From the NCBI GenBank assembly GCA_003999685.1, contig CP021224.1, positions 1,922,001-1,986,000 of the forward strand: a stretch of DNA of 64,000 nucleotides. Direction: 5' to 3'. Origin of the DNA: Taiwanofungus camphoratus (lineage: Eukaryota; Basidiomycota; Agaricomycetes; Polyporales; Taiwanofungaceae). The notes beneath the pieces were generated by a model that searched no databases, was not told where the DNA came from, and saw nothing but the letters and a program-made list of their open reading frames with translations. Each line of letters begins with the position of its first letter. The stretch's first letter is position 1. The translations under genes and the position numbers were made by a program. Of the stretch, positions 1 through 11,295 are shown one piece after another.

Positions 1-73
1 CAACGCATGAGAAGGTCCTGTTCATCTCTAGTAATATTCCACGCGTACGGATCTGCGTCTCGCTCTCGAAGCA
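1..73 (-). CDS. possible internal exon of a gene running off the left edge
   Basis: On the minus strand an acceptor (TTACAG ending at 74) follows a branch-like GCTAAC. After it one frame reads VLRERDADPYAWNITRDEQ and stays open to the window edge. Upstream, around 100-360, further short open pieces lie between plausible splice sites, including a 24-bp candidate exon ending in a GTATAT donor near position 197. I do not recognise the protein, and the 5' part is too ambiguous to join. It would lie just downstream of PET117 on the same strand, or it could be an unrelated long 3' UTR. Confidence 0.25.
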
Positions 74-401
74 CTGTAAGTTAGCATATCTGGACCTTGA
101 ATAGGCCCGTATATGGAGTAAAATTGACATCTCGACGGAGCAGCGCGAGAAGAACGACTAACGTATCGCTGATCATAGTGGATACGAGTGGATATACCTG
201 ATGTACCCGGCCGAAGGGGTCCTGTAAAGATATGTATCTCTAGGTTCATATGTAAGAACTGACCTGTCATGCCGGTTGAGTGAGGAAGACAGTCCAAGTG
301 TAGGCCAATGTCTGGGAGGCTTGAGGGACGATCTGACCAAATAGATGCTATCCTCTTACCAGATGGACGCCATCACGAAATGTCATCAACATGCCACAAG
401 T

Positions 402-732
402 TCAGATGTCCTGCTTAGGATCTTGCTTCCGAATGCCTGATCCAGATACACTTTGAATACGCTCATACATCTCCCGCTTCTGCAAGGACTCCTGCAGTTC
501 CTCCTCCCTCTTACGCATTTTCTCGCGCCGTCGTTCGTCATCGCGTAACACACCCTTGTACATGGTCTTACGGAGTAAAATAGAAGAGCATGCATTATCT
601 TCCCGCTGTCAGGGCGCCGTTTTTGATATTACATACCTCGCGTTCCGTGTTCTGAAGGAAGTGTACGCCCCATATAATAACGGCGGATGCAAGAAGTGAG
701 CTGACGAGAGTGATCTTCGCTACACGAGACAT
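402..732 (-). CDS. PET117: cytochrome c oxidase assembly factor PET117
   Basis: Small mitochondrial inner-membrane protein needed to assemble cytochrome c oxidase; in yeast it links heme A synthase to assembly. Two exons (732-637 and 566-402, GTATGT donor) give 86 residues, close to the usual size of the family. The start MSRVAKITLVSSLLASAVII is a basic N-terminus leading into a single membrane segment. It is followed by WGVHFLQNTERE and then a highly charged helix rich in Arg and Glu (RRREKMRKREEELQE). This pattern of one membrane anchor plus a charged coiled helix is diagnostic of Pet117. The start is the first ATG that gives this N-terminus; a longer open frame upstream (629-886) is in another frame and looks like 5' UTR. 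Confidence 0.9.
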
Positions 733-1381
733 GCGCGAGAGCAACCAAGCCGTTCTCACAGTAGCCCAGCGTCAATGGTGGTAGTTGACTAAAGGAATAT
801 GTACTTACTAACTCGCGAGCGGCAATTCGATGAACGTTGACAGAATGAATATCGTGCACCCAACCAGCGGTTGGTTGTTCGATCACATGTTATCACAACA
901 ATGAGCGCCCCCGCCTAATAGGGGACATCATCACCAACAGCAACGGTTCAATTCCTTCAACTTAGAGTCCTAGACTCGACTATAAGCTCGGTTTAAACAC
1001 GTCGACTACCTCAAGCCTCAATTCGTCGAGTGAAATTGAAACTGCTATTAAATGACCGCGAGCTATAATGTTTCCACACGATTATTATTTGGTGATGACC
1101 AACTCCTACGAGTGGATGTACGGCAGACATATAAGAAGAAACAAGTCATTACGGGTAAGATAAACGGGGGAAAAGCTTATAGTGGTGTAGAGTTTTTTGG
1201 TCAAATGTAGAAAAGGTATCGTGCGTTTTGCACAAGTTGCGCGCGTCATAGCGCAGAGGATGAAATGGCTGCTGATGTGTTGATGGCTATAGGAGTACGT
1301 TCTTCATCTAAGCTTACAACTGTCGTATTGAAGGCACTTACAATCAGCTTCAGTTCAGATATCTGATAAGTGACGAAGTTT
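733..1381. other. intergenic, no gene seen
   Basis: Between PET117 and the next open frame. It should hold the PET117 promoter on the minus strand. The only open stretch (up to 886, minus) does not continue into a recognisable protein. I see no RNA gene or repeat. Confidence 0.4.
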
Positions 1382-2266
1382 CTAGTCCCACAGACGACGC
1401 TTCATCGTCGACCTCTGACTGGTTTTGCGCGCTTCGCCTCCATGTGTTCGGGGGATGGAAACGATACTTTGGTCACCAGGTGTGGAGGATGTGACCGAGG
1501 ATTTGTTGCGGTCTGCAGCCCCATCACGACCGAAGACTTTTATGTGCTCCAGCTCTCGAGCATGGTCGGTTCCGACTTGCTTTTCATCCTCTTTTGGACT
1601 TCCTTGGATGGCCACAGTCACCTTGGAATCGTCGTGGTTATGTCGGCCCTGTAAAACGCGTTCGTGATAATATCGTGTTGCGCCTTGTCCGTTGTCAGGG
1701 TGATCCACCGCGGTGGATGCCTTGACCGTCGTCAAAGTAGTGTCATGAATCCAGCCACCATCTTCAGGCAGAGATCCCACCACGGGTTTCCTTCCAGCGA
1801 CACATCGCTTCTTCGGTGCCCTCAGATCCGTCAGTCTCTCCGTCTCTGGCGCCTTGATGTTCGTCTCCTTGTCCTTCCTGCCCTTCAGCTCGTCCGGGAG
1901 CGGCTTAAATTTGGCCTGTGATTCAGCCAGCACTCCTGCGACCATCTTGGCGAAGTCCGCAAGGTTGTACAATTCGTGGATCATGAGCTTGAAGGTAAAT
2001 TGGAATTTATCTTCGATAGGAAATGCTGCTGGTTTTTCGCCGCTCTTCGATGCGACACGCCGGGCTCTGGGGCGAGCAGTTGGGCGAAGACCGACGTCGT
2101 CGCTGGATAACAGTCTCGGTGTCTGCATTGCATTCCCAGGAGCCTTGTAAGTTGATTTCCCCAGTCCCATTTCTTTTGAAAGCGTATGGTGGTCCCCGGA
2201 GGCCAAGCGAGAAAAGAAGTCGTGGAGATTGGAAAAGTCTGCCGTTTCGTTATACATTGTCTGCAT
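1382..2266 (-). CDS. hypothetical protein, 294 aa, single exon
   Basis: The longest uninterrupted frame in the first 3.5 kb. I do not recognise it. The middle (about residues 85-120) reads as an amphipathic helical segment (KFQFTFKLMIHELYNLADFA), and the rest is polar and low in hydrophobic residues, with many Lys, Arg, Thr and Asp. No signal peptide or membrane segment is visible. The N-terminal ATG at 2266 is the first in frame, but an intron near either end cannot be excluded. The helical core is the best argument that this is a real gene and not a chance frame. Confidence 0.45.
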   Translation of the reverse strand: MQTMYNETADFSNLHDFFSRLASGDHHTLSKEMGLGKSTYKAPGNAMQTPRLLSSDDVGLRPTARPRARRVASKSGEKPAAFPIEDKFQFTFKLMIHELYNLADFAKMVAGVLAESQAKFKPLPDELKGRKDKETNIKAPETERLTDLRAPKKRCVAGRKPVVGSLPEDGGWIHDTTLTTVKASTAVDHPDNGQGATRYYHERVLQGRHNHDDSKVTVAIQGSPKEDEKQVGTDHARELEHIKVFGRDGAADRNKSSVTSSTPGDQSIVSIPRTHGGEARKTSQRSTMKRRLWD

Positions 2267-3803
2267 GGTGAAAGGTGTAGAAGAGGGAGTGCGTTGGCAG
2301 GTCCTGTTCGTTTCCTGTGTTTCCTTTTAATGCCACAGTGCTTTGGCCCCGCTGGTGGCCACCCTATATCACGTGCGAAAGGTCCTGCTATTGTGCACCA
2401 CCTTGGACTGGATATACTCAGCCTATTGACTTGTGTGTTTTGCCTTTAGTTGACTTTGTGAACGTAGTAGATCATCGTTGTCAAACTTCTGTTGCAGGGA
2501 GAAGTGTCATCGGCGTAATCGCTCTCTTTTTGGGCGTACACTCAAGTTATTTCTCACTCTTTACCCCACAGCATATTTGTTTTCCTTGACCAAATGCCAC
2601 TCATGAATATAGGTGATCCTCGCCGCCGTGGCCTTGAATGGGCTGTCTGGAGGGAAATATGCTTCTACACCAGCGATTTCCGCTCCCTCGTGGCGGCCCA
2701 TCATTCCTCGCTAGAGCTGCTGTTGCGAGGACGGTGCTATAGAAGATTATAGGACGCATCCACATTCGACATACAGGCTGATCTATTGCGTCACTCCAAG
2801 TCGCGGTCGGCAATTAGGATTACAATATCTCCTTCGCGTTCGTACTTTACTGTCGCACTCATGACTTGTTCAGGGTTGATACTTGACAGTCCCTTGTCTT
2901 TGTACTTTAGGGGTTCTCTCTCAGTTCTACTCTCTCCGCTCCCGCAGATGGAACTGTCGTCCGGTCTACAGTTTCTAGTCTTGGCGTTCTATCCTCTTCG
3001 ATCGCATGCCCAAATTAAGCACGCTCTTCGGCCTGCCTAGCTGTTATCTTGCGATGAGTTGCATCGCCGTAAAATACTTCGACTGCAGCCCATTCACACT
3101 CGCGCGTTCCCACCACTTAGCTCAGGATGCATACTACTGAATCGACGACTGGTAAATTGGTCATTATGGGAGCCTCCACATATACATATCAGCAGTTCCA
3201 AATTGCTCGAGTTTCAGGACCCATAAGACATCATTCGACTGTCCCTTAGCACAACTTGAAACAACGATCTGTCGGGATGCTCAGGTCTTCCTGCAAACCC
3301 ATCGTAGTCATCGCCTTTCATACATTTCGTAGCGTGCCGATACAACAGAGTCCGAACCTTCTTTTCAGTTTCACAGCCATAGACAGAGGCTATTCTCATC
3401 TCGCCATGCTCACACGATGCCCATTGCACATTGCACGCGTTGTAGTGGAATTCCGGACTTTTCCATCTCAGTGTTCCGATCCTGATTGACGGTGACCATT
3501 CGTATTGTAGCGCTTTCACCGCATGAAACCGCGAAAGAAGTCGACTTCCGCTTTGGCGTGTGTTCTAGCCGGTGCTGGTAGTGTGTCTGTCAATATCTTA
3601 TTATACCTATGATTAGCTGCGGATTATTCAGGGCAGAACGTAATCCCTCAGCTACTTACCAATGACCGTCGCTCAGTCTCCGACATCAACCATGTTCTCT
3701 CCTGTGAGACAGACGAATGCATAGGCCCATTTCACGGTACTATTAATACTGCGGCGTGCTCTGTGATCTGACTTGTTAATCTAGTACTGTTATCTCGTCC
3801 CTT
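2267..3803. other. 1.5 kb with no supported gene
   Basis: Only short, disconnected open stretches. On the minus strand, about 2870 to 2570, pieces such as KYEREGDIVILIADRDLE and GVEAYFPPDSPFKATAARI read like protein but are broken by stops without clear splice sites. A 101-residue minus-strand frame (3214-3519) also has protein-like composition. These may be remnants of a decayed gene. The last 150 bp should contain the phospholipase promoter. Confidence 0.35.
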
Positions 3804-5940
3804 TTGAAGGCCTCAATCCTGATGAAGTCAATCCTTTACCTTTTGCTCATTTTCGCTATCCCTCCTCGCCTTGTAGTTGGCCAAGCTTCCGCAGCACTTG
3901 CTTACACTCCCTCTTACACAGAGTGCCCTTCTGACATCTCTCTAATTCGGTATACAGGAACATGTAATCAGCCCCTCAGTGCACGTGAATCCGCATACAT
4001 TTCCACCAGACAGCTCACTGTCATCCCAAATGCATGGAAATTCTACCTAGCCGCAGTACAAGCAAGCACTAGCAATACAACAGCACTCCCAGCATATGTA
4101 GTTGATATCCTCAGCGGTGCCCACGGCCCTGCATTCCCAGCGCTTGCAATTGCAAACAGCGGTGGAGGATACAGGGCAGCTATAGTCGGCGCCGGTATTT
4201 TGAATGCTCTGGATGCTCGCAATAGTTCATCCTTGAGTGCAGGGACCGGCGGGCTCCTCCAAGCCGCGTCATATATTGCTGGACTATCTGGCGGTTCATG
4301 GCTCGTCAGCTCCCTTGCCCAGGCTAACTTCCCGACCCTCCCACACCTTGTCTTTGGGCCCCCGAATGCCAGTGAAAGCGCATTTGGTGGATGGCTTGCA
4401 CAATTCGACTTCGTAGAGCCGAGTATGGACTTGGATACGACGATCGCTTACCTCACTGATGTTGTGGTGGAGATCACGGGAAAGCTCCTTGCAGGCTTTC
4501 CGGTTAGCCTGACTGACTTCTGGGCCCGCATTCTCTCTCGGCACTTCGTCAATGGGACGAACGCTGCGGGCTTCTTCGACCCTCTTCTCACACACGGCGC
4601 CGGAATTACGTTCTCTTCAATTGTCGAGACGTAAGTGCGGAGTTGTCCTGGCTGAGAGGTCGACACGATTGGCTGACCCGTGTAGGCCATCATTTGCTGC
4701 ATACGCACAACCATTTCCTATCATCGTTACCGATACATCCTCTCCACACGGAAACGCATCCAATTTCTTCAATGATTCGGGCATCTTTGTTCCCCTTACT
4801 AATCCTATCTATGAATTTAACGTTTGTAAGTACCGGCGAACGTCATCATGTTTTCTTGCGTGTTGATAAACATCGAATCTAGTTGAAATGGGAACGTTCG
4901 ATCCCATGCTAGGGGCATTTACACCCACTAAGTACTTGGCCTCACCGAACAATACTTTATGTGTCACAGGATTTGATCAAGCGTCATTTATCCCTGCCGC
5001 TTCCTCTAGTATATTCAATACTGTTAATCTCACGGTAATCTTCTTCTCGTCTTTGGTAACTATGAAATAGACATTCACAACTCATCAGGGGGTGATCTCC
5101 GACTCTACTATTGCATCGGTCCTTACAGATCTCCTCAGCACCATTCTTCCACAAAATGGCACGGGATTTGATATGGCACTAGTTCCAAATCCGTTCTTTG
5201 GTGTTGCCAATGGCACATATATAGACTCAAGCGAGCCGGTGCTGGCACTCGTCGACGGCGGCGAGGATGGTGAAAGCTTGCCGCTGACCCCGCTCCTGGC
5301 GAAGGCGCGGGGCGTTGACGTGATATTCGCAATTGATGTGGTGAGTGTCTCGTTACGATTCAGAGGTTTGGTAGATCATCTGTTCTATTTGAAGGCGGGA
5401 AACACAGAAGATTCTTGGGCTGACGGCAGCTCTATGATTGTATGCTCATCTGTATTATGTGTTTCAAGTTCTCTTGGTCCATTGACCGCTTTGCTGTGTA
5501 CATGCTAGGCAACCCAAGATCGAGTAGCATTCTTTCCATCCATCTACTCCTTCCCACCGCTGCCTACTTCACAAAGCACGTTTCTGGCACAAAACCTCAC
5601 GAGGCGGCCGACCTTTTTCGGATGCAACGATACTTCTGCCTCTGACGCTCCGCTTGTGATCTACATCGCCAATGGCGGGCCGCCATTAAATCAAACGCCC
5701 CTCACCAACACCTCTACGCTCCAACTTGCTTATTCTGCAGATCAGATCGACGCGATGCTCTCGCAGTCGTTTGATATCGCGACTCAGGGAATACCTGTCA
5801 CACACAATGGGCATCTCGAAAAGGACCCCGAATGGCCGGCGTGTCTAGCGTGTGCTGTAGTCGATCGGACTCGAAGGCAGGAAGGCTTAGATAGGGATGG
5901 TATATGTTCCGGGTGTATGGCGAGGTATTGCTGGAGTTAA
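3804..5940 (+). CDS. secreted lysophospholipase / phospholipase B
   Basis: Hydrolyses acyl chains from (lyso)phospholipids; fungal enzymes are secreted or cell-wall bound (EC 3.1.1.5). Six exons (3804-4630, 4686-4825, 4883-5034, 5089-5340, 5395-5439, 5509-5940) join in frame to 615 residues, the normal family length. Residues 1-28 are a signal peptide (MKASILMKSILYLLLIFAIP). The cytosolic-PLA2-like catalytic motifs are present: SGGGYRA (oxyanion loop) and GLSGGSW with the nucleophile Ser, then GGEDGESLPL near the catalytic Asp. Many N-x-S/T sites fit secretion. The C-terminus CSGCMARYCWS matches the cysteine-rich family end; no GPI-anchor tail follows, so it is probably free or wall-associated. 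A second in-frame Met lies at residue 7. Confidence 0.93.
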
Positions 5941-6379
5941 TCACATGGAATATGACAACTACTTGGCGCAACGGGATCAACCTGATGTTTGTGAATAGAC
6001 TCCTTCATACCAGAAAGAAACCTACAAGATCTCCATCTATCCTACGTTATACTTATGCTCAATTGCACCCACATTGGGGGGATAAAACATTCACTAGTTC
6101 TCCATCCAATTCAAAAACCTACCGGTATTGTCTTTATGAGCCACAATACTACCACAACCAAATGACCTCTTTTACCCTTCCCTTTGGTCAAGAATCCTTG
6201 TGGCAACTAGCGCAGTAATCACTCACAGCACAAGACGAATAATTGAGAAAGGGCAGTCGTTGGTTGTCTGGAATCATCATCGTACATGCAATCTGTGTAC
6301 ACGAGGGTCTGAGCTTCTACTTTTATCGGCAACTATGTGGGCAATCAACGTTCCAAATCTCTACTTTCCATATGCAGAG

Positions 6380-7490
6380 TTACCACGGTGCTCTCCTAAC
6401 TTGGACTTTGCCCTCTTGCCTACGAATCCACGTCGTAGTCGACCTTGCAGCTGCGTTATCGCCAGGCTGGTCTGTAGCGAAGAACGTACTCCAGGTGATT
6501 GTTTCCAAGGATTCCAGGATCCGTGCCACAGACACACTAGCAATGAGCTCTCTTGCCCTCACTTCGGCCGCATAGTCACCTGCACAGATGAAGCACGAAT
6601 CCGATCCGCATGCCATGTTGATGTCCGCAGTCAGGACAAGCTGGATCACCTCGCGGTGCAGGATATGGGTGAGGAAGACGTCCAAGTCAGATAGAAAGAT
6701 CCCGAAGAAAACATTAGTCAGTTTCTTGAGCGGTCTGAGCGCGGTCGCAAACGCGATCTGCAAACACATCGGTTAATCACGCATATGGCCCTCGAAGGCA
6801 CGGGGATAGCATTCGGTACCGAGAGGTCTTCGACCGTAGCGTATATGTCAGGTATGGGCGAGTGGATCACGCAGGTGGAAGATTCCTCATAGCAAAGCCA
6901 GCAGCACTGTTCATCCAGCCGTTCAGTACAAGTCAGCTCGAGTGTCTTGAGGTTAGCAAAGGTAGAAGCGATCAGAGTAAGCAGGCGTGTGTTAATACTG
7001 GGTAGAAAAGTCATCCGCAGTTCGACTAGAGTGAAGGCAGGGAGGTGCGTCAAGATGAGCTTGGTACGATTATTTTGAGTTGCCAGGCCGTCTGGAGAGA
7101 AGTCGATCTCTACGGCTCGCAGATCTTCAAATTGAGACAGAAGGTGGACCTGCTGAGTGAGAATTGGGGAAGAGCTTTTGAAATTCCTGGATATATGCGC
7201 AAATTTGCGTCAACATTGGCGGAGATGGTCGAAGACCAATGTCACAAACGACGCGGGACTGACCGGACCCAAGAAAATACGCCCGGAACTCGACAGCAGT
7301 GATTCCAGTAAGTAACAGAACGAGCATAGAGACTAGCAAAGAAGCGTCGAAAAGCAGTTTGGCGAAACTGGTAGGAGACGAGAGAAAAGCTGGCGATAGA
7401 CGAAAAAGCATATCTTTCCGCAAGCATACAAGCAACTATTTCATCGAGAACTTCAACAGGGACAGAGTACTTCGAGTCAGGCTAAACAAA
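6380..7490 (-). pseudogene. F-box / leucine-rich-type protein gene, disrupted
   Basis: On the minus strand a typical agaricomycete F-box gene can be followed. An F-box helix (VPVEVLDEIVACML, then FSLVSYQFRQTAFRRFF) is followed by CRVPGVFSWVR and later by EDLRAVEIDFSPDGLA, LTHLPAFTLVELRMTF and STFANLKTLELTC. After a plausible intron (donor after EDLS, acceptor TTTGCAG) come LKKLTNVFFGIFLSDLD and a stop at 6380. The frame is broken between the second and third parts: an in-frame TGA at 7242-7244 follows SWVRSVPRRL, and the continuation lies in another frame. No splice-site pair removes both defects cleanly. The start codon is not identified. It is most likely a decaying member of the large F-box family; an assembly error is the alternative. 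Confidence 0.6.
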
Positions 7491-8655
7491 ACATGAGCAA
7501 AGTGGACACCTCGAATTTGAAGACGTGCCTGGGCAAAAGTGGATACGGATGTTAAGTAACACGAAGGCGTTACGGAAGGCATTACGAAAAGGACGGTTGG
7601 TGCAGTCGAATATACCGACATCCTTACTGATAGCAAGCAAGCCGTCGCACACTGGATTATCACCGACTGACGAGTGTCGAGCACGGAGTCACGGACTCCG
7701 CGTCAGATATCCGTTGCCGATATTTCCGCACGCTTATCCGCAAATCGACCTTAGGGTCGTTCAACAAGCTCGATACAGACCATCAACACACTATTTGATT
7801 CTTCTGCACGGACCGAATTGAAACCTGACTGCAAGTGACTGTTCTAACCCTCCAATTAACACCTTGAGGCGGACCAGTGTCCGGATGTTGCTCACGAGCA
7901 TAGCACTCGGTCAAAACTAAAATGTCATGAGGAAGTCGTAGATCATTAAAAGTCTCTCAAGCCCGGTGCTCCGTCCCTGCAGTATGTACGTATATATTGT
8001 TGGGGAAACCCACGGGCTCCAGCATTTTCAGACGGAACTATGCCGACTTGGGAATGGACGGCAGAGGCATAGATCGATTGTAAAAGCTAGGACGTGTACA
8101 GACATCCGCCGAGTTGTTGGTATAAAAAAAATGTAGTGTGACTTACGACGCAATCATATCTATCTCCAATTTATCCATAAGAGGGGCTGAAACTTAGATC
8201 CTTGTCCACGGTGAACCAATGTTTCTTCCTGTCGAGAACCATAAGTGACGAACATGATAAGAAGATCAAGATACCTAGTACCTTTGCACGATTGATTTGC
8301 GCTTTCTGAGTTCCGCAAGAGCTTTCTCTCCAGCTTTGAGAGTTCCTGTAGAATCCACCTCGCATCTCCCGGAGCTGTCGCACATGACCGAGATATCCAA
8401 GGCACGTGATGGTCTTGTCGTTACCGAATCATTCCGACGTTAGGAGAAACAGTCACTGCGGGCACCGAAGTATGAATGGACAAGGTGTTGGTTGTTGCAA
8501 TTAATGTGATAGTACATTGAGGCTACATGACCGCAGGCCGACATAACAGGACTGAGGGAACAAACAGAGAAGCCACAGCGAGCTAGTGAGTGTAACAATG
8601 TCCATTGACAAGCACAACAGGGTGATTGAGTGAAAGTGAAAAGGAACGTTGGAGG
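7491..8655. other. intergenic, 1.2 kb, contains one repeat fragment
   Basis: Apart from a repeat fragment at 7706-7760 (listed separately) I see no gene. A minus-strand frame at 8160-8405 has no recognisable content. A 7-bp stem with a 3-nt loop lies at about 7684-7700. Confidence 0.4.
7706..7760 (+). repeat. fragment of a dispersed repeat shared with the 37.9 kb palindrome
   Basis: This stretch resembles 37930-37979: both contain TATCCGTTGCCGA, then a TTCCCGCA/TTTCCGCA block, TCCGCA, and a GACCTT box. The copy here has about 8 extra bases (GCTTATCC) in the middle and scattered transitions. This identifies the right arm of the palindrome as part of a sequence present at least twice in 30 kb. 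Confidence 0.55.
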
Positions 8656-9228
8656 TCATAGCCTTGTAACGGCCTTGGCGTCCAATGGCATGCCTGCAAA
8701 TGACATCGATCAAACATCCGACCACTCCTAGAGTCGTGGACGAGACAAACCTGAAGGATCAATCCCATTCGCAGCAAGTATCCGATTCTGACGAATGAGC
8801 CTTGCTTGGTCGAAGCTGGATGAACGCGCAAGATCATTTGAACATGCATCGTGGAAAGTGAGAAGAATGAGATGTGCTGACTTGACCCGTTCTCGGCGCA
8901 TGATCTCCAACACTTCCTGAGTACCACGCTCGTCTAGACCAGCCCTGGAGTCACCATCCCGGATGTTCGCCTCGATATCGAACGTCGTGGAATTTAATCC
9001 CGCGTTCGCTTGCTCGGCGAAGGTAGATAACGGAGTGTAGTGGCCAAATCTCGGGAACAGAGACTTGACCGAGCTAGGGACGTAGGGAGTAAGGGTGGCA
9101 CGGTACCGAAATGTCACTGGAAAAACGTTGTCTCTTTAAATCACCGTTCAAGAGAAAAAGACAGAGTGGAGGAACATACACATTACCAGTAATGCCGACA
9201 AGGTCAGGACGGACAGCCAGAACAACAT
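8656..9228 (-). CDS. UPF0357 (DUF2015) family protein
   Basis: Small fungal protein of unknown function, related to yeast YCL012C. Four exons (9228-9180, 9116-8882, 8815-8751, 8693-8656) give 128 residues. An N-terminal hydrophobic segment (MLFWLSVLTLSALLVMLTF) probably anchors it in a membrane. The conserved core follows: NSTTFDIEANIRDGDSRAGL, then GTQEVLEIMRRERVNFDQAR, RQNRILAANGIDPSG, and the C-terminal signature GMPLDAKAVTRL. The last two exons were found only by following this signature. It is divergent from EMC5, with 183 bp between the start codons. The function is not known; only family membership is secure. Confidence 0.85.
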
Positions 9229-9411
9229 CTTGGTCTTGATTTATGGGGACCTGTGGTTGCGGGGTGTGTCAAGATTTGCCGACAGAAGACGGCGCTCATT
9301 GGTCCGCCTTGTACATTAGACGCCCGCCCTATCGCGTAAACTCTTATTGATCGATACTCAGTCTTGCAGGAGGCCTATTGTCTCGTAGAATAATTCACAA
9401 CTCATATCAGC

Positions 9412-9967
9412 ATGTTTGGAAGCGTTCTTTTTATTGTGGCTACACTAGCCATCTTCCACGGTCAGCTCTAGTGTTCTGTCCACACTCAATCAAGCTGATG
9501 CAATATGAATCTGATAGCGGCCTTCTCGACTTACCAACGTCAGTCTGTCGGACTCTGTCCGGCTTAGAATGCATTGAACTTGTCTGCTCACATCCGTGTA
9601 GACCTGTCGTATCTCAAAGCCCTTGGAAGGCCCGCAGGTTCGCTCCCACAGGATGTGCGTCTCTGCCCCCGCTCTTTCACAAATGACACTCAAACGTCCT
9701 GACTTCTGTTGCTTCTAGATTGTCTTCGAGGCACTCGCTGCTCTGTTCCTGGCCATTGTAGGGGCGACTATCCGCACACCAGATTTAAGAGAAGTAACAT
9801 GGCGTAGCGAAATGAAGCGCCGGTGAGTGTTTGCTCCTTGCAGCCACAACTCCTTTTACCAGCGTCTCAAAAACGTTCAATTCAGGTCTGTGGAGGATCA
9901 AGGCCCTTGGATGTCATTTGCAACATTCGCGCAGCGCGCGGGAATACTGCCCAGCAAGGAACAGTGA
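9412..9967 (+). CDS. EMC5: ER membrane protein complex subunit 5 (EMC5 / MMGT1 family)
   Basis: Subunit of the ER membrane complex that inserts tail-anchored and multipass proteins into the ER membrane. Five exons, one of only 21 nt (9412-9460, 9518-9538, 9602-9654, 9719-9822, 9886-9967), join in frame to 102 residues. Two membrane segments are visible: the N-terminal MFGSVLFIVATLAIFHAAFS and, after the loop YLKALGRPAGSLPQD, the segment IVFEALAALFLAIVGATI. The family signature continues with RTPDLREVTWRSEMKRR and ends in a short cytosolic tail. Length and topology fit the family. No single open frame longer than 102 codons shows this gene; it is visible only after splicing. Confidence 0.87.
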
Positions 9968-11295
9968 AGCTATGTAACAACAGGATCCTGGATGTTCCGC
10001 TGATCAGTTTTTTGCGCTCTTGGGTCAAAGTTTGATGTATAAGTTATGGAATACAGTTCCTGATCTCAGTGCCCGTGTCATATAAAGATCTCATCGATAT
10101 GTTCTAATACTCAGGTGTCTGCAACGGGGATGGGAGGTAATGTTTACGAGACAGCGCTCACGAACGCCAGGCAACGGGGAGCATGCGCCATAATATCATC
10201 CAAGCACATTTTCTGAAGCCACTCAGCATCGACACGACCTCGACAGCACTTACCAGCGCCATACTGCGACCACCCGGCCAGGCCATGACGTTAAGAGCTG
10301 CCTTCACCGAGCATCGCGTATGCACGGAATGCGGATCGGGTCATCGCTCAATGCCGCGGATGCATCCTGGACCCGTTGTGCTACAAGCTGTCGACAAGTC
10401 AGATGATTCTTCTTGATGTGACGCATCTGGTGGATGAGAGAACGAAGCTCATCGAAGTCTATTAGACACAGCAGGCTTGTCCTTGGAATAGGCCATGGTC
10501 GCACGATCAATGGCTCCAATGTCTCGGAGTGCAACCAGCATCCCCGGCGGCCCTTCGTGGTGAACGCCTCTGACAAACAAGGCGCGAGTTAGCTTTTACC
10601 ATATAAAAGCAAAGTGAGAGTAACAGGAACGCCATCTTTGCAGACTCCTAGGAGAACGCGTATGAGATGCTGAGAGCAGGGACCATCGAGACCTTCAATA
10701 CATACGGCTATGCGCCGCGTCATAAGGATCGTGGCACACGTCAGTCAAGGCGGTTCTAATGAAGATATATCTCCAAGTCGCGAGGGCTATAGTGGACTCA
10801 GACTATCGGATCGTACTCTCTGATTCAAATATGTCCTGGCTACGGGTAAATGAACGCACCACATACATAATGCGCTGCCCACGCTGGTGGTGGCTCGTTA
10901 GCTACATGCCCAACCTTCGAGATCAAGGATCAATTTGATTAGTCTGTTTCACGATCTGGACTATAATGTCATTACTGTACTTCGGGTGACAAGACTACAG
11001 CAAAGCCAGTGTAATGTACAATAGATACGGTATGAGACAAACATCGAAATTATATGCTCCTAGGGTACTAGAATAATGCATATCCCAGATGTACCTCCAA
11101 TCCATAGGCAGTTCGTTAACATCCAGGCATCATATCACGTCGTATAGCAAACGGGTCACAAATCGGTGAAAGGAAGACATGTGCATACATGTCCAAGTAT
11201 GCTTGGTAGGGGAGTGTACGACCATTGATATATGAAGTAGGAAACCAGGGCAATTTGGATAAGCTTCGATGCAATATGGCAGACAAGACGCATGC
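9968..11295. other. intergenic, 1.3 kb, one unassigned open frame
   Basis: A 90-codon minus-strand frame (10304-10576) has protein-like content (ETLEPLIVRPWPIPRTSLLC, then ELRSLIHQMRHIKKNHLTCR). Upstream, about 10620-10730, another piece reads EGLDGPCSQHLIRVLLGVCKDG. The two may be exons of one short gene, but I neither recognise it nor find convincing start and splice sites. The rest holds nothing I can name. Confidence 0.35.
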
